Shown here: positions 6,707-14,409 of the stretch, in pieces
Layout: each line of letters starts with the position of its first letter
Numbering within the stretch: position 1 is the first letter of the stretch
Assembly (NCBI GenBank): GCA_003232965.1
Contig: QIKG01000038.1
Coordinates: 1-15,023 of the forward strand
DNA: 15,023 bases
Source: Oceanospirillales bacterium
Lineage (GTDB): Bacteria > Pseudomonadota > Gammaproteobacteria > Xanthomonadales > SZUA-36
Reading direction: 5' to 3'
Position numbers and translations under genes: made by a program
Notes under the pieces: model-generated
What the model was told of the DNA's origin: nothing
The model's database searches: none
What the model saw: the letters and a program-made list of their open reading frames with translations, nothing else

Positions 6707-6734
6707 AACGCGTGGGCATTTATGCCCACGCGTT
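6707..6734. repeat. REP-like perfect palindrome, possible terminator
   Basis: A perfect 13-bp inverted repeat, AACGCGTGGGCAT and its complement, has only TT between the arms. The core GTGGGCAT/ATGCCCAC is shared with the units at 14914 and 14990. A T-rich stretch (TATTTT) follows, so the hairpin may also end the pilBCD-coaE transcript. REP palindromes after operons often do this; here it is inference. Confidence 0.75.
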
Positions 6735-6809
6735 TATTTTCAGTCTTATTCGCAAAACCAATTTCGATTATTAATATGGCGGTGATACATGAGTGCGACC
6801 ATTGTGATC
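6735..6809. other. Non-coding spacer in the REP/RAYT scar
   Basis: The sequence is AT-rich with no gene. It runs between the palindrome after coaE and the transposase remnant. Confidence 0.5.
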
Positions 6810-6998
6810 TCATGCATAACAATGCATAACACCAAGCTTCACCGGATTAAAATGAATATTGTCCAATAGGCAATTCATATCTCTCCGATCACGGATTCTA
6901 TATCTCAAAGACAGCCTTATAAATGTCAGGCGAATTGCTTGCTTAGCTGCTTTCATTGACCCTTGCTTAAAGCAAATAATTTCTAAGCTTTCTCTCAC
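6810..6998 (-). pseudogene. Remnant of a RAYT (IS200-like) transposase
   Basis: The minus-strand reading contains RIRDRRDMNCLLDNIHFNPV followed by KLG. This matches the C-terminal hallmark of REP-associated tyrosine transposases (IRDERD...DYIHFNPVKHG). Intact proteins are about 150-230 residues and carry an N-terminal HxH motif and catalytic Tyr. Here only about 30 residues near the C-terminus are recognisable (about 6825-6905); upstream sequence is unrelated or decayed, so the fragment must be inactive. RAYTs mobilise REP elements, and REP-like palindromes lie 75-145 bp away, which supports the call. The stop follows a short duplicated ATGCATAAC sequence. Confidence 0.7.
6812..6830. repeat. 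Short direct repeat ATGCATAAC x2
   Basis: ATGCATAAC occurs twice with a 10-bp period at the end of the RAYT remnant. It could be a slippage product or a trace of an insertion/excision event. Confidence 0.6.
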
Positions 6999-7295
6999 GA
7001 CGCATACATCAAGGATAATAGAACGAAAATCACAGCAACATTTTCATCCATTGCTACAATCGAGCGTCACCTCAGTTCTGCTTAGGTCTCGGTAAATTGG
7101 TAAAACAACAATTACCCAGCTAAATCGCTGCAAGAAAGTGGAAATTCCTTCCTAGGCAGCTGTACAAGGGTGTAGTTTATTTAACGCTTACCCGTTTTGC
7201 TGACAATTGGCTTTTTAATGAGGATAAACGGTAATTCTTCATTGACTGATTTAATTTATAATTAGGGCAGATAATAACAATTGATTATATTTATT
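6999..7295. other. Leader region of the minor-pilin operon
   Basis: No gene is visible. The promoter of fimU-pilE should lie here. TTGACT (7242-7247) and TATAAT (7257-7262) are both present but only 9 bp apart, too close to be a sigma-70 pair, and no GG-N10-GC sigma-54 site was seen. In Pseudomonas the equivalent operon is controlled by the AlgR regulator; no convincing AlgR site could be identified by eye. Confidence 0.4.
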
Positions 7296-7307
7296 CGGAG
7301 CCAATGC

Positions 7308-7850
7308 ATGCAAACCTTTAAATCGCTAAAGCTCAGCACAGCTGATTTCCGGCTTAATGCAGGCTTTACTCTGATGGAATTGATAATTACCACTGCAATA
7401 CTCGCGATCGTTTTATCGCTAGCGGTGCCATCGGTTCGAATCACCATGGCAAACAACCAAATAGCAACGGCCAACAATGCTATTGTCTCAGCCCTCAACT
7501 TGGCTCGCTCTGAAGCTATCACCCGCGCCAATCAGGTCAGTGTTTGCCCTTCCAATGCAGGTAACAATTGTAATAATAACAGGTGGAATAGGGGTTGGAT
7601 TGTTTTTGATAATCTCGATGGCAATGGTATACCCGCGGGTACCGAAATAATCCGCAGGGACAGAAGAGACTCTTCTGTAACTCCTTCAGGCTTTAATGGT
7701 GCGGTAACTTTTCAGGCAAATGGGACCACTACCTTAGCTGGGCCACAAACCATTACAATTTGTTTCAACGACACCACTGTAACCAATAAATGTCGTTCCA
7801 TAACTATCAGTCGATTTGGCTCAATCAAGTCGGTAACAACTACCTCATAG
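7308..7850 (+). CDS. fimU: FimU/FimT-type minor pilin (GspH family)
   Basis: This is a minor pilin of the priming/tip complex. The 180-residue product starts at ATG 7308 with CGGAG (7296-7300) 7 nt upstream; an upstream TTG would add nine codons but lies before this site. The leader of 19 residues ends in Gly, followed by FTLMELIITTAILAIV with Glu at mature position 5. The stretch ALNLARSEAITRANQVSVCP is the signature of the GspH/FimT domain, the family of FimU, the pilin counterpart of type II secretion GspH. It is first in an operon of seven genes; pilV starts 11 bp after its stop. FimU and FimT are hard to separate by sequence alone, but position before pilV favours FimU. Confidence 0.9.
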   Translation: MQTFKSLKLSTADFRLNAGFTLMELIITTAILAIVLSLAVPSVRITMANNQIATANNAIVSALNLARSEAITRANQVSVCPSNAGNNCNNNRWNRGWIVFDNLDGNGIPAGTEIIRRDRRDSSVTPSGFNGAVTFQANGTTTLAGPQTITICFNDTTVTNKCRSITISRFGSIKSVTTTS

Positions 7851-7861
7851 GATATTAGGCT

Positions 7862-8392
7862 GTGAATAAGAAATTTATGCTGCAACTAAAACTGCGATAT
7901 CAGACCGGTGCCACTATGATAGAAATTCTGGTAGCGGTTACCGTTTTTTCTATCGCCATGGCAGGCATGGCTGCTATGACACTAAATAATGTGCGATCAA
8001 CATCCTCTGCGGCAACCCGTTCACAAGCCGTTATTCTTGCTGATCAGTTAGCGGAGACCATGCGCACAAATATGACTGCCTACGAAACCGGCTCCTTTAC
8101 AGCTACACCTGGCGGAACTGCAGTTAACTGTGTTGGTGCAGAGTGCGATGCTGCTACTATTGCAGATTTTGATGCAACCGTATGGAGAACCCGAGTTACC
8201 AGTATGTTACCGGGTGGGCAAGCTTTTTTCTGTGTCGATTCCAGCCCGGATGATGGAATACCCACCGCCCTTGCCTGTGATGGTGCTGGTACCAATGTTA
8301 TCAAAATATTCTGGACCAACACTCGTTTTATTGCAGAAAGGCAGGAAGGAGCAACCGATTGGCGGCGTTTAGTGATGCCGGTGGTACCCTAA
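7862..8392 (+). CDS. pilV: PilV minor pilin
   Basis: This minor pilin (GspI-like position) of the tip-priming complex has 176 residues. It begins with GTG 7862; the Shine-Dalgarno AGGA (7849-7852) overlaps the fimU stop codon. A later ATG at 7877 lacks a ribosome site. The leader is 16 residues and the cleavage site is G|ATMIEILVAVTVF, with Glu5 present but Ala at mature position 1 instead of the common Phe. Downstream, the ADQLAETMRTN segment is typical of PilV. Four cysteines occur in two clusters (NCVGAEC; FFC...LAC). pilW begins 2 bp after the stop, so translation is probably coupled. Confidence 0.9.
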   Translation: MNKKFMLQLKLRYQTGATMIEILVAVTVFSIAMAGMAAMTLNNVRSTSSAATRSQAVILADQLAETMRTNMTAYETGSFTATPGGTAVNCVGAECDAATIADFDATVWRTRVTSMLPGGQAFFCVDSSPDDGIPTALACDGAGTNVIKIFWTNTRFIAERQEGATDWRRLVMPVVP

Positions 8393-8394
8393 AC

Positions 8395-9261
8395 ATGAAT
8401 ACATACAAAACAATTAAATCACAACCAGCGCATAAATCCTTAATGGCAGGTTTTACCCTTGTAGAATTGATGGTAGCACTGGCACTTAGCACTATTTTAC
8501 TGTTTGGGATGGTGCAAATGTTTGCTGGTATGAAAAACTCATATCGTTTCCAGGAAGCCGCTGCAAGAGTTCAGGAAAATGGCCGTATTGGCATAGAATT
8601 TATTACCCGCCAGACTCGTCTAGCCGGTTTCTTGCAACCAGTATGGGATGATCCACAAGCGGGCTACTTCCCAATTACCGGCAATAGTGTAGATGGCGGA
8701 CTTGCCGCAAATGATACCCTGCAACTCATGTATCAGGACGACCAAGATTGCCTTGGTGTTGCAAATGGCGCGGCAAACCACCCGGAAACCCAGCAACCCC
8801 AAACTTGGTATAAGCGCGTAACTTTCAGCGTGAATAACAACAATGAGCTTATATGGAGTTGTGAATACGGCGCCAGCGTAGGCATCATGGCCTTTCAGGT
8901 TACTACAGAAGTTATTATTGAAGGCGTCGATAGCTTTCAGATAATTTATGGGGTCGATACCGATTTACCCTCAGATTTTGGCATTAACAGCTGGAAACTC
9001 GCTTCCGCGATTGACCCCAGAACCAGTGTTTGCCTGCAAAGCCGTTTCCGATGTGAATCTGTAGCCGGGCTAGCCGGCGCAATGACTAATGGTGTTCCCA
9101 TTAGCATACAGGTCGGTTTATTACTGCGCTCCCCAGATATTGCAAGCGGTATTGATAATACAGCCTTTACGGTACTAGATCAGCCAGTTGCTGCTGCCAA
9201 CGACAGCTTTTTCAGACAACTGTTTACTACCACTATTAATCTCAGGAATCTCACGCTATGA
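8395..9261 (+). CDS. pilW: PilW minor pilin
   Basis: This large minor pilin (GspJ-like position) of the tip complex has 288 residues from ATG 8395; an in-frame TTG 12 codons earlier lies inside pilV and is unlikely. The leader of 19 residues is followed by G|FTLVELMVALALSTILLF with Glu5. The next segment (ARVQENGRIGIEFITRQTRL, then AGF) is the PilW family signature. Its TGA stop overlaps the pilX ATG by four bases (ATGA), the usual arrangement for coupled translation. Confidence 0.92.
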   Translation: MNTYKTIKSQPAHKSLMAGFTLVELMVALALSTILLFGMVQMFAGMKNSYRFQEAAARVQENGRIGIEFITRQTRLAGFLQPVWDDPQAGYFPITGNSVDGGLAANDTLQLMYQDDQDCLGVANGAANHPETQQPQTWYKRVTFSVNNNNELIWSCEYGASVGIMAFQVTTEVIIEGVDSFQIIYGVDTDLPSDFGINSWKLASAIDPRTSVCLQSRFRCESVAGLAGAMTNGVPISIQVGLLLRSPDIASGIDNTAFTVLDQPVAAANDSFFRQLFTTTINLRNLTL

Positions 9262-9848
9262 AAAAGCCTTACTATTACCCACAGGCTATGAAAAAACAAC
9301 GCGGTGCTGCACTGATTCTTGGAATATTGTTGATGCTAGTGATGATTATGCTGGGTTTAACTGCCACCAGCAGTGCCATAATGCAGGAAAAAATTGCTGG
9401 CAACTTTCGCGATTCCAGTCTTGCATTCCAATCTACCGAAGCTGGAGCCCGCTGGGGGGCTGCATGGCTACAAAGCTTGGGTGCGGCAAGCGGACAACCC
9501 CGTCCCTTTCCCTGTTCCAGTTCCTGTTCTGCGTCTGCAGCATCGGCGGTATGGACTACCAGCCAATACCCAGCCACATTTGACTGGAACAGCAACGGCT
9601 GGACCTATGGGCAAAGCCCAACAACTGCAAGCGTACTATCAGGCTACGATGCTGCAAGTGTTCTAGCATTTTTACTGGTCAATACACCGCCAAAATTTGT
9701 TTTAACTGAGCAGTTTTTTGCCCGTGATGATCTCGCTTCAGCTGCAGAGCGTGGGGTTGTCTATTATCAGGTTACAGCGCGTGGTACTGGCCAACGAGCT
9801 AGAACCACTCGGGTAGTTTCTACCCTGCTTGCAAAAAGATTTCAGTAA
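9258..9848 (+). CDS. pilX: PilX minor pilin
   Basis: This PilX_N family protein is the GspK-like member of the minor-pilin set. It has 196 residues. After a short basic leader comes QRGAALILGILLMLVMIMLG, then MQEKIAGNFRDSSLAFQSTE, both family hallmarks; the end (YYQVTARGTGQRA...LAKRF) is also typical. The residue at mature position 5 after QRG is Leu, not Glu, as expected for GspK/PilX-like proteins thought to cap the pilus. The start at 9258 is favoured by AGGA at 9244-9247; ATG 9288 would give a 6-residue leader but has poor ribosome-site spacing. pilY1 starts 37 bp downstream. Confidence 0.92.
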   Translation: MKKPYYYPQAMKKQRGAALILGILLMLVMIMLGLTATSSAIMQEKIAGNFRDSSLAFQSTEAGARWGAAWLQSLGAASGQPRPFPCSSSCSASAASAVWTTSQYPATFDWNSNGWTYGQSPTTASVLSGYDAASVLAFLLVNTPPKFVLTEQFFARDDLASAAERGVVYYQVTARGTGQRARTTRVVSTLLAKRFQ

Positions 9849-9885
9849 GCTGATGAGCTTTGATCTCACAGCGATGGAGTAATAT

Positions 9886-12800
9886 ATGAATAAGTTAATT
9901 TCTATACTTAAAATAAGTAGTCGTACCTTGGTAATTGCAATTTTGGGGTTTTCCGCAGGTATTACAGCACCGGCAACGGCGTGGTCAGGAACCACCCTGA
10001 ATATGCCCGATGTACCGCTATTTGTAAACATCAACGCTGTCCCCAATATTTTTATGGAAATGGATGATTCCGGTTCAATGGATTGGACAATACTAACCTC
10101 AATGCATTTTACAACCTGTCTGTACGATAATAGCCTGGGTTGCAACGACGCACGTAGCGAACGCGGAAAGCTTCGGGACTACACGGGGGATGATAATATA
10201 TTTAGAGATTTTGAATATATTAGTATTGCAAATGATGATGCCTACAGCAACGATTGTACAGAAGACAACTTTACAGATGCAATTGAAATGTGCAGCAAGA
10301 GGGACCAAAATGATTTTGACTGGCGGGTACGCAGCTCTGCACTGAATATAATTTATTTCAATCAAAATGCAAACTACCAGCCCTGGCCGGGTTACCCAGC
10401 AGCTGCATTCTCTGCCGCGCGTTCTTATCCTGATCCCGCAGTCAGTGATGGTTACAACGATCTGAAAAACCTGAATAATATTGTCTACCACCACTGGATT
10501 GATGATCGGGGGTTCAGTGGTTCCCAACCGAATAGAACCGACATGACCATTGGCCCCAATGGTATTGTTGATCAATGGGATAGTCATGTTAGAGTTGAGG
10601 TCACTAGCGGTAATGCTGCGTGTAAACTCATAAGCTATGCACCGGACTCAAGTGGGCTGAACCCAACTGAAACTACACTCTCTAGCGGCGACCCACGTTG
10701 TGTAGCCGCCATGGGGGGGCAGTCTATTGGCGAACTAACTCAAAGCATCGCTGACTGGTACCAGTACTTCCGCCGCCGCACCATGATTGCCAGAGCCGGT
10801 GTTGCTACCGTACTTCAAGATTTGCCTGGTTTTCGCTATGGTTTTGGTATGATCAACGATCAAAATCTTTTCGTTGAAATGCCCGATGCAAGTACAAGTG
10901 TCTACACTGCTCACAATCAGTCTCTGGTTAAAACCTTTCTTGAACACCCTCAAGGAAATGAAACGACACCATTGCGCCGCGGACTAGAACGTATAGGCAG
11001 GTACTATGCAGGTGAATTAAGCGGCAAGCCCACGCCGATTATAGAAGCATGTCAGAAAAACTTTACCATTTTATTTTCAGATGGTTTCTGGAATGGCGCT
11101 GACCCAACTCAGGTTACCTCGGATATTGACGGTGATGGTGCGGTTATTTCAAGTCAGTCGGTGACTCTGGCAGATGTAGCCAAACACTATTACGATACTG
11201 ACCTTTCCACCATGGATAATATTGTTCCGACTGATCCATTTGACACCGCTAACTATCAACATATGGTTACCTTTTCCATTGGTTTCGGTATTAGCGGCGG
11301 TTTAGTCGATACCGACAACAATGGCTGGCCTAACCCTGCACTAGGCGATTCTGATAAATGGTACTTAAACGGCTCAGACGATGATGATAGAAAAGTAGAT
11401 GACCTCTGGCATGCTGCCTGGAATAGTCGCGGCCAATATATCTCAGCCAAGCGACCGGAAGAGTTAATTTCCGGCTTACGGGATGCTATTGCAAATATCG
11501 GCGACCGTATTGGCAGTGCAGCCTCCGGTTCTGCGAACGGTGGTTCAATTAGTAATGCCTCCAAAATATTTCAGGCAAAATTCGATGCTAGCGATTGGAG
11601 TGGAGAATTGCTTGCACTCAATGTTGATCCACTTAACGGCACTCTTGGGGGGGTTGCCTGGGAAGCCGGTAATTTACTCAATTCAAGATCAGCAGCCAGT
11701 CGCAATATATTCACTTCAAATGGTAGTGGTAGCGGCCAAACATTTAGTGTTGGGGGATTAAGCACTACACAAAGGGACTCTCTCGACATCAACCCTGACA
11801 CAGGGGTACCTGATGGCCGGGCAACAGATCGGATTAAGCATTTGCGCGGCGACAGTACGTATGAGGGTACTGGCCCGAATGATTTCCGCGAACGGGCGAA
11901 CACACTGGGTGATCTCGCTCACTCAGACCCAGCCTTTGTTGGGGCACCCCCTTTCTTTTATCCATTTGATAATTATCAGAACTTTGCCAGCACTCATAAA
12001 AATCGGGCTGGTGTAGTATATGTAGGCGGCAATGATGGCATGTTACATGCATTTTCCGAAAGCACAGGTGAGGAGCTATTTGCCTATGTACCTGCCTATA
12101 TAATTCCTGAGTTAAATCAACTGACAGATCCTAGTTATAACCATAGGTTTTATGTTGATGGTTCGCCCACCTATGGCGATGCTTTTGTAAACGGTAGCTG
12201 GAAATCCGTATTGGTTGGGTCCCTGCGCAGTGGCGGCCAAGCCTTATATGCTTTGGATATAACCAATCCTACGGCTTTCAACAGTAATGATGTGCTCTGG
12301 GAATTCAGTGATGCAGATGATGCTGATATGGGTTATTATTTTGGCAAGCCCCAGATTAGGCAAATGCAAAATGGTAAGTGGGCGGCGATATTTACCAGTG
12401 GTTATAATAATACCGAAGTAGATGATTACACCTCTGCCACAGGTAACGCTTATATTTACATTGTCTACATAGACGCCATCGGCGGTATTTCTTCTACAGA
12501 CTACGTAAAAATTCCTGTGCCCGGTGCCCATGGTCTCGCTGAACCCGCAGTAGCAGATGTTGATTCCGATGCCAAAGCAGACTTTATTTATGTAGGTGAT
12601 TTAAACGGTAAGATGTGGAAAATAGATGTAACCAGTAGCAACAGTACGAGCTGGGCTGTAGCATTTGGCGGTCAACCTTTATTTACTGCAACCACAGCGG
12701 CAGGCATCCCCCAAGCCATTACTACACGGCCTGCTATTAAACGCCACCCGTTAGGCATCACCAGCGGTGTATTGGTCTTGTTCGGTACTGGGCGTTACCT

Positions 12801-13548
12801 TGAACTTGCCGATGATACAACCACAGGTATTGCTACCCAATCGGTATACTCTATTTGGGACCGGGATGGCTACTATAATGGCCGAACATTACCGGCGATC
12901 CGAAATAATTATGGTGACTATGGCTTTAGCCGGACAACTGATTTACAAACACAAACAGTGACAGTTTCAGGCGGGAGCCGGGTAATTGATGATACAAATT
13001 CCAGTTCACCCATCTGGTATGATGTAAGTGGCGATCCTGAAGACAGGGGCTGGGTAATTGATCTTCCTGAGGCTGGTGAACGGGTCAACAGGGAAATCGT
13101 ACTACGCGATGACCTTGCATTTTTTGTTACCCTTATTCCCGAAGACGATGTTTGTTCTGCTGGGGGTCGTGGTTGGTTAATGGCAATTGATTCAACCACG
13201 GGTACTGCGCCAAGGTTTCCAGTATTTGATATTGATGGCGATGGTGATATTGATGAAGGTGACCAGATCGGCGACCCGCTAGACCCCAGCATTGACCCAG
13301 TTAACCCAATAGGTATGGGGTCTTTAAGCATCCCAAATCTGCCCGCCTTCCTGTTTGATGATCGTCCAATAGATCTCGGCGGTCTGGTTACAGTCTTTCC
13401 TCCACCCGTTAACGCCCCAAGGGGTTGTGGTAGCCAAGGAGCACGAGCTTATACCTACACTACACAAACTAATGGTAGCGTCACTATGGTCACCACTGCA
13501 GCTCAGCCGTTATCCTGTGGTCGCCAAAATTGGAAACAAACCAAATAA
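9886..13548 (+). CDS. pilY1: PilY1, pilus tip adhesin and mechanosensor
   Basis: PilY1 is a tip-associated adhesin needed for pilus biogenesis, with surface sensing and twitching roles in Pseudomonas. The 1220-residue product has an N-terminal signal peptide (predicted cleavage near A32), then a von Willebrand A domain with the MIDAS motif DDSGSM (D60, S62, S64) and the FTILFSDG strand near 393. The C-terminal half is the neisserial PilC-type beta-propeller (YVGGNDGMLHAFSESTGEEL near 708 onward; GDLNGKMWKID near 904). Two calcium-type loops are visible: D891/D893/D895/D899 (DVDSDAKAD) and D1115/D1117/D1119/D1121 (DIDGDGDID). The end GRQNWKQ resembles the usual PilY1 tail. GGAG (9876-9879) precedes the ATG. 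Two G7 homopolymers lie within the gene (see repeats). Confidence 0.96.
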   Translation: MNKLISILKISSRTLVIAILGFSAGITAPATAWSGTTLNMPDVPLFVNINAVPNIFMEMDDSGSMDWTILTSMHFTTCLYDNSLGCNDARSERGKLRDYTGDDNIFRDFEYISIANDDAYSNDCTEDNFTDAIEMCSKRDQNDFDWRVRSSALNIIYFNQNANYQPWPGYPAAAFSAARSYPDPAVSDGYNDLKNLNNIVYHHWIDDRGFSGSQPNRTDMTIGPNGIVDQWDSHVRVEVTSGNAACKLISYAPDSSGLNPTETTLSSGDPRCVAAMGGQSIGELTQSIADWYQYFRRRTMIARAGVATVLQDLPGFRYGFGMINDQNLFVEMPDASTSVYTAHNQSLVKTFLEHPQGNETTPLRRGLERIGRYYAGELSGKPTPIIEACQKNFTILFSDGFWNGADPTQVTSDIDGDGAVISSQSVTLADVAKHYYDTDLSTMDNIVPTDPFDTANYQHMVTFSIGFGISGGLVDTDNNGWPNPALGDSDKWYLNGSDDDDRKVDDLWHAAWNSRGQYISAKRPEELISGLRDAIANIGDRIGSAASGSANGGSISNASKIFQAKFDASDWSGELLALNVDPLNGTLGGVAWEAGNLLNSRSAASRNIFTSNGSGSGQTFSVGGLSTTQRDSLDINPDTGVPDGRATDRIKHLRGDSTYEGTGPNDFRERANTLGDLAHSDPAFVGAPPFFYPFDNYQNFASTHKNRAGVVYVGGNDGMLHAFSESTGEELFAYVPAYIIPELNQLTDPSYNHRFYVDGSPTYGDAFVNGSWKSVLVGSLRSGGQALYALDITNPTAFNSNDVLWEFSDADDADMGYYFGKPQIRQMQNGKWAAIFTSGYNNTEVDDYTSATGNAYIYIVYIDAIGGISSTDYVKIPVPGAHGLAEPAVADVDSDAKADFIYVGDLNGKMWKIDVTSSNSTSWAVAFGGQPLFTATTAAGIPQAITTRPAIKRHPLGITSGVLVLFGTGRYLELADDTTTGIATQSVYSIWDRDGYYNGRTLPAIRNNYGDYGFSRTTDLQTQTVTVSGGSRVIDDTNSSSPIWYDVSGDPEDRGWVIDLPEAGERVNREIVLRDDLAFFVTLIPEDDVCSAGGRGWLMAIDSTTGTAPRFPVFDIDGDGDIDEGDQIGDPLDPSIDPVNPIGMGSLSIPNLPAFLFDDRPIDLGGLVTVFPPPVNAPRGCGSQGARAYTYTTQTNGSVTMVTTAAQPLSCGRQNWKQTK
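10713..10719 (+). repeat. G7 homopolymer in pilY1 (codons 276-278)
   Basis: Seven consecutive Gs encode Met-Gly-Gly. A slip of one base would truncate PilY1 after the VWA N-terminal part. It is short for a contingency locus but is one of two such tracts in this gene. Confidence 0.9.
11647..11653 (+). repeat. Second G7 homopolymer in pilY1 (codons 588-590)
   Basis: Seven Gs encode Gly-Gly-Val between the VWA and propeller halves. A frameshift here would remove the whole propeller. Confidence 0.9.
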
Positions 13549-13574
13549 AAGTTTAATCAGTTGAGGTATATGAT

Positions 13575-13886
13575 ATGAGACATAATTATTTAATAGGCAT
13601 TTTTCTGGTTGCTATACTGCTACCACTTAGTGCCATGTCAGCCAGCGTAACCGGCGTGCTAAACGCCTATTCATTCAAAGATCGAGAAATCACTGTAGCT
13701 AATAAAGTGTACCCAGTGGATATTGAAAATTTGCCCATCATCTATGGAAATGAAGAAGTTGGTACAGATATTCTACGTTCTGGTCTAAAGGTTAAACTGA
13801 TTTTTTCTGAAGACCGCATTAATCAGGGAGATGCTACTATAATTCGGTTACGGGTTCTTACCCATATTCCTGGCATGCAGAGTTAG
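13575..13886 (+). CDS. pilY2: PilY2-like small exported protein
   Basis: This short protein of 103 residues has an N-terminal signal peptide (hydrophobic 5-18, probable cleavage after LSAMSA at 23) and a mature part of about 80 residues predicted to be beta-rich (SVTGVLNAYSFKDREITVAN...). Length, signal peptide and position between pilY1 and pilE match PilY2 of Pseudomonas, whose exact role is unclear although the gene belongs to the pilus operon. The assignment rests mainly on context. GAGG (13563-13566) lies 8 nt before ATG 13575; an ATG at 13570 in another frame stops at once. pilE follows 11 bp after the stop. Confidence 0.65.
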   Translation: MRHNYLIGIFLVAILLPLSAMSASVTGVLNAYSFKDREITVANKVYPVDIENLPIIYGNEEVGTDILRSGLKVKLIFSEDRINQGDATIIRLRVLTHIPGMQS

Positions 13887-13897
13887 AGGCGGAAGTT

Positions 13898-14299
13898 ATG
13901 AAAAATAATCAAGGGTTCACGCTGATAGAATTAATGATTACCGTTGCGGTTATAGCAATTTTAGCCTCAATTGCACTTCCCAACTATCGTGAATATGTGA
14001 TTAGAACCAATCGCACGGCGGCTATTGAGGCAATTTCTGCCGCCGCTGTTTGCTTGGAGCGTAATTACAGCCGTAATAGCACTTATATTTATGATGGCAC
14101 TTGTAGAACTACGCCACAAGGTTATAACCAGCTTGTAATTAACGATATAGCTAATAATGGTCAGGAATTCAGAATTGTTGCAATACCCAACGGTGGGCAA
14201 GTTAACGACAGTTGTAACAGACTAAGGCTGGATCACACCGGTAGAAAAACCCGAACAGGGTCAGGAAAATCTCACGCGGATTGCTGGGCAGGCAGGTAG
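13898..14299 (+). CDS. pilE: PilE minor pilin
   Basis: This is the last gene of the minor-pilin operon, 133 residues long. The very short 6-residue leader MKNNQG is followed by FTLIELMITVAVIAILASIA with Glu5. The head domain contains the PilE/ComP-family pattern CLERNYSRNSTY and four cysteines (52, 69, 106, 129), suggesting two disulfides. In Pseudomonas PilE connects the minor-pilin tip complex to PilA. ComP relatives bind DNA uptake sequences, but nothing here shows that function; the basic C-terminal segment (about 108-125, RLRLDHTGRKTRTGSGK) could be noted. A GGCGGA Shine-Dalgarno overlaps the pilY2 end. No convincing terminator follows. Confidence 0.93.
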   Translation: MKNNQGFTLIELMITVAVIAILASIALPNYREYVIRTNRTAAIEAISAAAVCLERNYSRNSTYIYDGTCRTTPQGYNQLVINDIANNGQEFRIVAIPNGGQVNDSCNRLRLDHTGRKTRTGSGKSHADCWAGR

Positions 14300-14409
14300 T
14301 TTAAATATCCGTTTTGAGCACATTAAATTAATTTGCAGCCGGTGTCAGTCATGCTAATCAATTTAGGTTTTGCCTGCCGGGTAAAATAACTGGCCAGATA
14401 TCAATTTGA
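14300..14409. other. Convergent intergenic region
   Basis: There are 110 bp between pilE and the minus-strand DUF4124 gene. No strong GC stem with a T tract was found; only a weak AT-rich inverted repeat (ATCAAT/ATTGAT) overlaps the DUF4124 stop. Confidence 0.4.

Noticed and set aside
6835..7100. Plus-strand ORF in the scar region (6859-7095)
   Set aside because: No ribosome site or recognisable product, and it is antisense to the RAYT remnant.
7242..7262. TTGACT and TATAAT upstream of fimU as a sigma-70 promoter
   Set aside because: The hexamers are only 9 bp apart, far below the 16-18 bp needed; no alternative pairing gave a convincing match.
10099..10587. 162-codon minus-strand ORF opposite pilY1
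   Set aside because: It lies wholly within the PilY1 VWA domain on the other strand and shows no recognisable domain or start context.
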